Shown one piece after another: positions 1 to 5,168 of a stretch of DNA of 5,168 nt. Position numbers and translations under genes: made by a program. The number at the start of each line of letters is the position of its first letter. Positions within the stretch are counted from its first letter, which is position 1. Below the pieces are notes generated by a model, which made no database searches, was not told the origin of the DNA, and saw only the letters and a program-made list of their open reading frames with translations. This DNA comes from Sediminibacterium ginsengisoli (GTDB lineage Bacteria > Bacteroidota > Bacteroidia > Chitinophagales > Chitinophagaceae): positions 1-5,168 of the forward strand of contig CALPSK010000083.1 of assembly GCA_943326215.1 (NCBI GenBank), in the 5' to 3' direction.

Positions 1-806
1 ATAAATAATATTAAGGCAATAAAACTTAATACCATAATACTTGCGAAGGTGATCCAGCCATGTACTAAGGTAAAATTAAAAGCAAAATAACCAATGCCTA
101 TAATAATTACTGCCGTAATTAATTGAAACAGCACACGGCTTAAGGCTTCTCCTAAAATTATATACAGCCTTCTAATGGGTGTAGCATAAAATCTTTTTAA
201 AACCAATTGTTGTCTTAAATTAAAAAACAAAAAAGCCACCCCAAATACCCCTGCACTTAATAATGAAAAGCCCAATTGGCCGGGTAAAATAAAATCGATG
301 GTTCTATAAATGCGCCCAGGAACTTGCTGAACATTATTATTCACCACAGCCATAGTAGGCGTGTTTGCAAAATTTTCTTGGTTCAACTTACTAATAACTG
401 CATTCAAAATAGACTTCACTAATTGAATATTTTGCGGATTAGCTGCTTCGGAACTTGTTAAGTTAATGATATAAGGGGCATTAACATTACTCGTTTTCTG
501 AATAGAAATTAAAGCAGTTAAACGGCCTTTAGATAATTCGCTTTTAATTTTTGCAGAATCACCTTCTAAAAATTTAAATCCCGGAATTTGTTTGATGGAT
601 GTATATACAGGATTTAATGTATCGGAGCCTTTATCTATGGCCACTGTTACATTAATATTACCACCACTACTTAAAAAGCCAAATACTAAAATAAAAATAA
701 GCGGAAAGGCAATGCTAAAAATAACAGCTGAAGGACTTCTAAATATAGAGCGCAGGCTAGCCTTCGTAATGGCTAACATGGCTGTTAATTGACTGTATGG
801 ACGCAT
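1..806 (-). CDS. ABC-2 type transporter permease, 3' end cut by window edge
   Basis: This reading frame starts at the ATG at 806-804 and stays open for 268 codons to the window edge, so the C-terminus is missing. The N-terminus (MRPYSQLTAMLAITKASLRS) is a short cytoplasmic stretch. A first membrane helix follows at about residues 27-46, then a soluble, probably extracytoplasmic domain at about 47-170. Further helices lie at about 172-196, 222-243 and from 253 on. Between the second and third is a basic cytoplasmic loop with LKRFYATPIRR, which resembles the conserved loop of ABC-2 permeases (NatB/YhaP/YbhR-like). Family members usually have six helices and roughly 370-400 residues, so about 100 or more residues lie outside the window. 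The protein would be the membrane subunit of an ATP-driven exporter; no ATPase gene is visible here, and the substrate is unknown. The start lies four bases after the sppA stop, which points to co-transcription. I am confident of the family, not of the substrate. Confidence 0.85.
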   Translation of the reverse strand, partial: MRPYSQLTAMLAITKASLRSIFRSPSAVIFSIAFPLIFILVFGFLSSGGNINVTVAIDKGSDTLNPVYTSIKQIPGFKFLEGDSAKIKSELSKGRLTALISIQKTSNVNAPYIINLTSSEAANPQNIQLVKSILNAVISKLNQENFANTPTMAVVNNNVQQVPGRIYRTIDFILPGQLGFSLLSAGVFGVAFLFFNLRQQLVLKRFYATPIRRLYIILGEALSRVLFQLITAVIIIGIGYFAFNFTLVHGWITFASIMVLSFIALILF

Positions 807-810
807 AGCA

Positions 811-2565
811 CTATGGATGATTCACCACAAAGATAGGCAATCGCGCTTGGGTTTTACCCATGATTTGCTTGACTGTTTTTACTTGTTGTAATACCTGCCA
901 CTGCGCTTCTCCTATTTCTTCCTTGATTGCCTTGGTTTTGATATTGTCTTCATAACCAGTAATCAGCTCTTCTATAAATGATTTTGATTCAGGATAAGAC
1001 TTTGTACTATAGCCTTTTAATTTTGCCATTCTAGCAGCGGTTGCAAGGGCGTCATTTAAATTACCAATTTTATCAACTAATCCTACTTTTACCGCATCCA
1101 CTCCAATCCAAACTCTGCCTTGTGCGATAGAGTCGATGTATTCAATCGTTTTTTTACGGCCTTTAGCCACACGAGAGGTAAAAGTATGATACACGCTATC
1201 AACACCTGATTGCATAAATCTTTGCTCAGTAGCATTCATGGTTCTTGTTGAAGAAGGAGCATCGGCATATTGACTTGTTTTCACTCTATCAAATGTGATA
1301 CCTATTTTATTTTTCATAAAGCCTTCTATGTTCGGTATCACAGAAAATACACCAATGGAACCAGTAATGGTATTCGCATCAGCCAATATAGAATCGGCGC
1401 CACAGGCAATATAATAGCCACCAGAGGCTGCATAATTACCCATACTTACGACCACTGGTTTTTCTTTTTTCAATAATTCAATCTCTCTCCAAATGATATC
1501 ACTTGCCAAGGCGCTTCCTCCAGGAGAATTCACTCTTAATACTACTGCATCAATAGACTCGTCATTTTTAATTTCTTCTATTAAAGTTCTATAGACATCA
1601 CTTGTAATAGCATCACTACCTTTACCCATTTCAATATCTCCATCGGCATAGATAATGGCAATTTTACCATCACCAGAACCTCTTAAAGCTACTGTTGCTA
1701 AATAATCATTAATAGTAACAAAAGAAATTTCTTCTGACTTACTAACCCGTATTTTTTTAGCAATTAATTTTTTAACTTGATCATCGTATAACAATCCATC
1801 TACTAAATTATTTTCAAGTGCATCATTGGCAGATTGAATCTTACCTTGATTAGACATTTCTTTTAAAGCATTCACTTCTATACCTCTTGTATCGGAAACC
1901 CCTTGTATAAAACTTGTATAAAGTGCATTTAACCAAACAGAAGTTTGTAATTTATTTTCCTCTGACATTTGTGCATACCTAAAAGGCTCAGTGGCACTTT
2001 TAAATTTACCTGCATAAAATACCTGAGGCTTAATTTCTAATTTATCTAATAAGCCTTTTAAAAATAATGTCTCATAAGAAAAACCAGAAAACTCAAGTCC
2101 GCCTTGTGGATGCGTATAAATTTGATTAGCCACATTTGCTATCCAATAACCCTTCTGTGAAATGGTTTCTCCGTAAGCAATAATAAATTTATTAGATTTT
2201 CTAAAGTCAAGTAAGGCCGTTCTTATTTCTTCAGAAGAAGCATACCCATTTGGATTTTGCGCACACTTAATATAAATACCTTTTATGGCTGTATCCTTTT
2301 TTGCATTTTGAATTAAACCAATTAACTGCGTTAAGCTTGGAGACTTCCCATTTTTTTGTCTCATAATTTCAGAAAAAGGATCAGACTTTGTTTGCTCTTC
2401 AAAATTTTCTGCTAAATCAATTACTAATACAGAATTAGTCGCTGTTAGTTTTTGTTCTTCATCTGAAAAACTAGCAGCAATAGATACTAATAAAACTATA
2501 CCTATTAAACTAAAAATAATAAGTGCTAATAAAGAAGCAAAAAAGGTTTTAAAAAACTGTTTCAT
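811..2565 (-). CDS. sppA: Signal peptide peptidase SppA, long (67K-type) form
   Basis: This 584-residue protein is a membrane-bound serine protease that degrades signal peptides left in the inner membrane after secretion. One hydrophobic N-terminal helix (about residues 7-32) anchors it. The protein has the tandem layout of the long E. coli-type enzyme (618 residues there). The N-terminal half-domain carries the catalytic lysine, Lys189, in GKFKSATEPF, equivalent to E. coli Lys209. The C-terminal half-domain (about 300-500) carries RVNSPGGSALASD (344-356) and the nucleophile Ser381 in NYAASGGYYIACGAD, equivalent to E. coli Ser409. Both members of the Ser/Lys dyad are present, so the enzyme should be active. 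Other family landmarks are TGSIGV (401-406) and GRVWIG (483-488). The ATG at 2565 puts the signal anchor directly at the N-terminus, which supports that start. The gene diverges from folK across 117 bases and leads into the permease gene. I see no truncation or frameshift. Confidence 0.96.
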   Translation of the reverse strand: MKQFFKTFFASLLALIIFSLIGIVLLVSIAASFSDEEQKLTATNSVLVIDLAENFEEQTKSDPFSEIMRQKNGKSPSLTQLIGLIQNAKKDTAIKGIYIKCAQNPNGYASSEEIRTALLDFRKSNKFIIAYGETISQKGYWIANVANQIYTHPQGGLEFSGFSYETLFLKGLLDKLEIKPQVFYAGKFKSATEPFRYAQMSEENKLQTSVWLNALYTSFIQGVSDTRGIEVNALKEMSNQGKIQSANDALENNLVDGLLYDDQVKKLIAKKIRVSKSEEISFVTINDYLATVALRGSGDGKIAIIYADGDIEMGKGSDAITSDVYRTLIEEIKNDESIDAVVLRVNSPGGSALASDIIWREIELLKKEKPVVVSMGNYAASGGYYIACGADSILADANTITGSIGVFSVIPNIEGFMKNKIGITFDRVKTSQYADAPSSTRTMNATEQRFMQSGVDSVYHTFTSRVAKGRKKTIEYIDSIAQGRVWIGVDAVKVGLVDKIGNLNDALATAARMAKLKGYSTKSYPESKSFIEELITGYEDNIKTKAIKEEIGEAQWQVLQQVKTVKQIMGKTQARLPIFVVNHP

Positions 2566-2652
2566 AACAATGGGATATTGATTTTTAGAAGCGCTAAATA
2601 AATGGGTATAAAAATAGAAGCATTTAAAATAGGGCAGCGCTGTAAAATTATG

Positions 2653-2660
2653 GATATTTG
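2653..2660 (+). promoter_or_regulatory. Possible -7 box for folK (GATATTTG)
   Basis: GATATTTG matches the Bacteroidota -7 consensus TAnnTTTG at all but the first base. It ends 22 bases before the folK ATG, which would give a short leader. No convincing -33 TTG is present at the usual spacing, and such near-matches arise often by chance in AT-rich DNA. This is a weak candidate. Confidence 0.2.
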
Positions 2661-2669
2661 AGCTACTTT

Positions 2670-2682
2670 AAGAATCCTTCTT
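2670..2682 (+). repeat. Short inverted repeat touching the folK start codon
   Basis: AAGAA and TTCTT flank a 3-base spacer (TCC) and end directly at the folK ATG. In RNA this could form a 5-pair stem with a tight loop just upstream of the start codon. With so few GC pairs it would be unstable, so a role in translation is only a possibility. Confidence 0.3.
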
Positions 2683-3171
2683 ATGAATAATGTATACCTT
2701 TTGATAGGTGGTAATATGGGTGAGCGAATGGCAAACTTAGCTGCTGCAAGAAATAGAATAAACATAGACTGTGGCCGAATTACAGCCTCTTCTTCTATTT
2801 ACGAAACAGAGGCATGGGGATATAAAGAACAGCCCGCTTTTTTAAATCAAGCCTTAGCAATAGAAACTTCATTAGAGGCGGAGAAACTCATGGAAGAAAT
2901 TTTAAAAATTGAAATGGCTTTAGGCAGAAAAAGAGAAATTCCCTTAGGTCCTAGAATTATAGATATAGATATCATTTATTTTAATGATGAAATTATTAAT
3001 TCTAACAACTTAACTATCCCACATCCAAGTATGGCAGATAGAAAATTTGTCTTAATTCCCTTGGCAGAAATTGCCCCCGCCTACATGCACCCTATTTTAT
3101 TCAAAACCAACGAGGTATTGTTAAAAGAATGTGGAGATTCTTCTATTGTGTATAAAAAAAGCAGTGAATAA
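2683..3171 (+). CDS. folK: 6-hydroxymethyl-dihydropterin pyrophosphokinase (HPPK)
   Basis: This 162-residue protein transfers pyrophosphate from ATP to 6-hydroxymethyl-7,8-dihydropterin in the cytoplasm, making the pterin substrate for dihydropteroate synthase in folate synthesis. Its length is close to that of E. coli HPPK (about 160 residues). The N-terminus VYLLIGGNMGERMANL corresponds to the family's L-G-S-N-x-G start. The signature is intact: GRKR (81-84), then LGPRIIDIDI (88-97), with Asp94 and Asp96 as the pair that binds two magnesium ions, and Arg91 in the nucleotide-binding loop. His114-Pro115, Arg120 and the FVLIPLAE segment (122-129) also match. The ATG at 2683 is chosen because the conserved first strand begins at once after it. 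No Shine-Dalgarno is visible; a small inverted repeat abuts the start. The stop codon lies in the loop of a hairpin, and the deoxynucleoside kinase gene follows 53 bases later. Confidence 0.95.
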   Translation: MNNVYLLIGGNMGERMANLAAARNRINIDCGRITASSSIYETEAWGYKEQPAFLNQALAIETSLEAEKLMEEILKIEMALGRKREIPLGPRIIDIDIIYFNDEIINSNNLTIPHPSMADRKFVLIPLAEIAPAYMHPILFKTNEVLLKECGDSSIVYKKSSE

Positions 3172-3182
3172 AGCCACTGCTT
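3154..3182 (-). terminator. Terminator-like hairpin at the end of folK, stronger on the minus strand
   Basis: AAGCAGTG (3159-3166) and CACTGCTT (3175-3182) form a perfect 8-base inverted repeat around an 8-base loop, and the folK stop codon (3169-3171) lies in that loop. Seven A residues (3154-3160) precede or form the left edge. Read on the minus strand, the hairpin therefore runs into a seven-T tract, the classic shape of a Rho-independent terminator. Read on the plus strand, only TTGCTATATTT follows, which is a poor U tract, so read-through from folK into the kinase gene seems likely. No minus-strand gene needs a terminator here, so the site may stop antisense transcription from the kinase region, or act weakly in both directions. 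The structure is plain in the sequence; the function is inferred. Confidence 0.5.
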
Positions 3183-3184
3183 GC

Positions 3185-3192
3185 TATATTTG
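3185..3192 (+). promoter_or_regulatory. Candidate -7 promoter box before the kinase gene (TATATTTG)
   Basis: TATATTTG is a perfect match to the Bacteroidota -7 consensus TAnnTTTG and lies in the 53-base gap between folK and the kinase gene. Transcription would start a few bases downstream, giving a leader of about 25 bases before the ATG at 3225. No TTG is present at the usual -33 distance, where the hairpin at 3159-3182 sits instead. The motif has only six fixed bases, so a chance match in AT-rich DNA cannot be excluded. It may let the kinase and MFS genes be expressed apart from folK. Confidence 0.35.
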
Positions 3193-3224
3193 GAACCAGC
3201 ATTTTAGATTTTATTTTAGACATT

Positions 3225-3857
3225 ATGAACTATCGTTATATTGCCATTGAAGGAAATATTGGAGCAGGCAAAACCACCCTATCTCAGCTACTCTCTAAGC
3301 ATTATAATGCCAAGTTGGTATTGGAAGAATTTGCAGAGAACCCTTTTCTCACTAAGTTTTACGAAAACCCAAAACAATACGCCTTTCCTTTAGAACTGTT
3401 TTTTTTAGCAGAGCGTTTTAAACAGCAACAAGAACTCATTAAAAAAAATGATTTATTCCAAGAGCTAATTGTTTCAGATTATTTATTTACAAAATGTTTA
3501 TTGTTTGCTAAAGTCAATTTACCTGACGAAGAATATAGATTATATCAAAAAATGTTTGATGTATTTTCTCAACAATTGACGCCTCCCGATATTTTAATTT
3601 ATTTACATGCGCCCGTTAATAAATTACAAGGAAATATTAAAAAGAGAAATAGAAAATTTGAACAAGCCATTCCAGATGACTATTTATTTAGAATTCAAGA
3701 AACCTATACAAGCTATATCAAACAGCATCAAATAAAAACCATTTATATAGACGCTTCTAATGCCGATTTTATATACAATGAAGCCCATCTAAAAGTAATC
3801 ACCGACGCTCTTGATAAGGATTTAGAACAAGGACAACATTATTTTACTTTACCCTAA
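3225..3857 (+). CDS. Deoxynucleoside kinase (dCK/dGK/dAK family)
   Basis: This 210-residue cytoplasmic enzyme belongs to the family that phosphorylates salvaged deoxynucleosides with ATP, giving deoxynucleoside monophosphates for DNA synthesis. The length is typical of bacterial members. The P-loop is GNIGAGKTT (10-18), with Lys16 and Thr17. LEEFAENPFL (33-42) corresponds to the family's E-P-x-x-E-N-P-x-L, and Glu34 is the likely catalytic base. KKRNRKFEQ (139-147) is the arginine-rich LID segment that closes over ATP. The usual D/E-R-S motif is replaced by SDYLF (84-88), so the arginine is missing there. Deoxyadenosine is a plausible substrate, since characterised flavobacterial relatives prefer it as far as I recall, but sequence alone does not settle this. 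The ATG at 3225 starts five residues before the first beta strand and fits well. The MFS gene follows after 9 bases, so the two are probably co-transcribed. Confidence 0.92.
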   Translation: MNYRYIAIEGNIGAGKTTLSQLLSKHYNAKLVLEEFAENPFLTKFYENPKQYAFPLELFFLAERFKQQQELIKKNDLFQELIVSDYLFTKCLLFAKVNLPDEEYRLYQKMFDVFSQQLTPPDILIYLHAPVNKLQGNIKKRNRKFEQAIPDDYLFRIQETYTSYIKQHQIKTIYIDASNADFIYNEAHLKVITDALDKDLEQGQHYFTLP

Positions 3858-3866
3858 CTTAGTAGA

Positions 3867-5141
3867 ATGGAAATAAGTAGTACAACTAAGATTAGTCCCT
3901 TCGCCTCTTTAAAAGTGGTTGAATTTAGAAATCTAATGTTGGGTCGCTTTTTATTTATTATGGGCCTTAGAATGATGGGCACTTTAGTAGGTTGGTGGAT
4001 TTACGAACTAACCAACGAACCTTTTGCAATTGGACTTATTGGTCTTGCAGAAGTGATACCTGCCGTATCCTTAGCACTCTATGCAGGTCATGTCATAGAT
4101 ATAAGTGAAAAAAGAAAACTACTATTAAGAGGCGTGATTTTGTATTGGATATGTGCCATTGTTTTATTGGGCTTGTCTATTTATAACGACAAAGCAGATC
4201 ATGCCAATGCATTTGCAAACAATAGTGCTCTGATTATTGCTATTTGTATATACTTTGTTGTTTTTTGTACAGGTATTATTAGATCCTTTACGGGGCCTAG
4301 CTTTGGAACCATTGTAGGCGCTATTATTCCCAAGGATTTATTACAAAACGCAACCACTTGGAGCCAGGGTATTTGGTTAACCGCCTCCATTTTAGGCCAT
4401 GCCATTGTTGGATTTATTATTGCTGGCTTTGGCCATACGGGTGCTTTAATTACAGTGGTAAGTTTAGTAACCATTGGCTATTTCTTTATTGCAAAAATAA
4501 CTGCGAAGCCACCGCACGCCGATTTAGTTGCCAATCAAAAAACATTAGAGAGTGTGAAAGAAGGACTGCGCTATGTATATAACACCAAAGAATTATTAGG
4601 CGCTCTTTCTTTAGATTTATTTGCTGTTTTATTTGGAGGGGCCGTGGCTATGATTCCGGTGTATGCTGTTGATATTTTAAAAGTAGGCCCCATTGGATTT
4701 GGTTGGTTAAATGCGGCTTCCGATATAGGTGCTATCATAATTATATTTATCATCACCCTATTTCCAGTGAATGCAGGTCAAGGCAAAAAATTATTAATTG
4801 CCGTTGGCGGATTCGGCCTTTGCATTATTGTATTTGCCCTGTCTAAATTATTCTGGCTTTCTTTTGCAGCATTATTATTAAGTGGCATCTTAGATGGCTT
4901 TAGCATGATAGTAAGAGGCACCATTGTACAATTAAAAACACCCGATCATATGCGCGGCAGGGTAATGAGCGTGAATTCCATGTTCATTAATAGCAGTAAT
5001 GAGTTTGGGCAATTTGAAAGTGGTGTGGCCGCAAAATTATTAGGTGTCATTCCTTCCGTTGTATTTGGTGGAACCATGACTATAATTGTTGTATTGACTA
5101 CTTGGTTCAAGGCACCTAGTTTAAGAAAAATGGAATACTAG
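3867..5141 (+). CDS. MFS transporter, efflux-like (MFS_3 / enterobactin-exporter-like)
   Basis: This 424-residue protein is an integral inner-membrane transporter of the major facilitator superfamily, driven by an ion gradient. Hydrophobic stretches fit about 10-12 helices, for example near residues 27-47, 53-74, 86-106, 121-141, 167-187, 191-210, 248-269, 280-299, 308-326, 329-347 and 391-413. After the second helix, GHVIDISEKRKLLL (74-87) is a recognisable motif A loop (G-x-x-x-D-x-x-x-R-K). In the C-terminal half, TPDHMRGRVMSVNSM (358-372) is the conserved cytoplasmic segment of the MFS_3 group, which includes siderophore and drug exporters. The linker between the halves is about residues 211-245. 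The substrate cannot be read from sequence. The ATG at 3867 lies 9 bases after the kinase stop, with no clear Shine-Dalgarno. The N-terminal FRNLMLGRFL is typical for the group, which supports this start. The gene is complete. Confidence 0.9.
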   Translation: MEISSTTKISPFASLKVVEFRNLMLGRFLFIMGLRMMGTLVGWWIYELTNEPFAIGLIGLAEVIPAVSLALYAGHVIDISEKRKLLLRGVILYWICAIVLLGLSIYNDKADHANAFANNSALIIAICIYFVVFCTGIIRSFTGPSFGTIVGAIIPKDLLQNATTWSQGIWLTASILGHAIVGFIIAGFGHTGALITVVSLVTIGYFFIAKITAKPPHADLVANQKTLESVKEGLRYVYNTKELLGALSLDLFAVLFGGAVAMIPVYAVDILKVGPIGFGWLNAASDIGAIIIIFIITLFPVNAGQGKKLLIAVGGFGLCIIVFALSKLFWLSFAALLLSGILDGFSMIVRGTIVQLKTPDHMRGRVMSVNSMFINSSNEFGQFESGVAAKLLGVIPSVVFGGTMTIIVVLTTWFKAPSLRKMEY

Positions 5142-5168
5142 TTTTAGAGAAAAATACATTTAGAGAGA
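5142..5168. other. Short 3' tail after the MFS gene
   Basis: These 27 bases follow the MFS stop. TTTAGAGA occurs twice (5143-5150 and 5159-5166), which is probably chance in such AT-rich DNA. I see no hairpin or T tract, so the transcript end is likely outside the window. Confidence 0.4.

Larger units (their letters stand above)
2566..2682. promoter_or_regulatory. Divergent sppA / folK promoter region with paired AGCGCT palindromes
   Basis: These 117 bases separate the outward-facing starts of sppA (minus) and folK (plus), so both promoters should lie here unless the genes are expressed from elsewhere. The region is AT-rich but contains the palindrome AGCGCT twice, at 2590-2595 and 2636-2641, 46 bases apart. 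The second copy extends to the 8-base palindrome CAGCGCTG (2635-2642). On the minus strand, TAATTTTA and TATTTTTA each differ from the Bacteroidota -7 consensus TAnnTTTG at one base, but neither has a clear -33 TTG partner. I see no Shine-Dalgarno sequence before either start, as is common in this phylum. The role as promoter region is inferred from gene orientation; operator function of the palindromes is speculation. Confidence 0.5.

Noticed and set aside
592..792. A 66-codon plus-strand frame
   Set aside because: It lies wholly antisense to the ABC permease gene, which has clear family features; no start signal or motif supports it.
1270..1476. A 68-codon plus-strand frame
   Set aside because: It is antisense to the catalytic domain of sppA and its product has no known features.
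1902..1922. Near-perfect tandem repeat of CTTGTATAAAA
   Set aside because: It lies in sppA and encodes an ordinary helix segment (YTSFIQG). Two copies of such AT-rich sequence can arise by chance, and the unit length of 11 is not a multiple of three.
2562..2765. A 67-codon minus-strand frame whose stop overlaps the sppA start as ATGA, as in coupled genes
   Set aside because: Its first 83 bases are antisense to the conserved folK N-terminus, its product has no recognisable motif, and its make-up (many Ile, Leu and Pro) looks like the reverse of AT-rich DNA. The ATGA overlap is most likely chance.
4199..4756. Three short frames on both strands (4199-4474, 4358-4582, 4571-4756)
   Set aside because: All lie inside the MFS gene, which is continuous and conserved in style; they are alternative-frame artefacts.
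1..5168. Search for a novel system, mobile element, CRISPR array, tRNA or rRNA
   Set aside because: All substantial coding sequence belongs to known families, gaps are short, and I saw no regularly spaced repeats, transposase features, terminal inverted repeats or cloverleaf-like sequence.

Overview
This 5,168-base window is AT-rich and holds five protein-coding genes and very little non-coding DNA. I read it as a piece of a Bacteroidota chromosome, perhaps Chitinophagaceae or a relative. Three things support this: the low-GC coding style, the lack of recognisable Shine-Dalgarno sequences before the starts, and the set of protein variants (a long SppA, then folK next to a deoxynucleoside kinase). 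A perfect match to the Bacteroidota -7 promoter box (TAnnTTTG) lies before the kinase gene. The phylum is fairly likely; anything finer is a guess.

Layout. On the minus strand, positions 2565 to 1 carry sppA (membrane-anchored signal peptide peptidase). Four bases later comes an ABC-2 type transporter permease whose 3' end runs off the left edge of the window. On the plus strand, positions 2683 to 5141 carry folK (HPPK, folate synthesis), a deoxynucleoside kinase of the dCK/dGK type, and a 12-helix-type MFS transporter. The two gene groups diverge from a 117-base intergenic region (2566-2682), which must hold both promoters. A second short gap (3172-3224) between folK and the kinase gene carries a strong inverted repeat and a -7-like box.

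How the genes may work together. sppA and the permease gene are almost certainly co-transcribed, but no functional link is visible. folK and the kinase gene are neighbours. Folate cofactors feed thymidylate and purine synthesis, and the kinase salvages deoxynucleosides, so a link through DNA precursor supply is plausible but inferred. The kinase and MFS genes are 9 bases apart and are probably one transcript; the MFS substrate cannot be told from sequence.

I found no mobile element, CRISPR array, tRNA, rRNA or defence-like cassette. The window looks like an ordinary core-genome region. The points worth a second look are small: a terminator-shaped hairpin that faces the wrong way at the folK stop, a promoter box beside it, paired AGCGCT palindromes in the divergent promoter region, and a kinase without the usual D/E-R-S motif.
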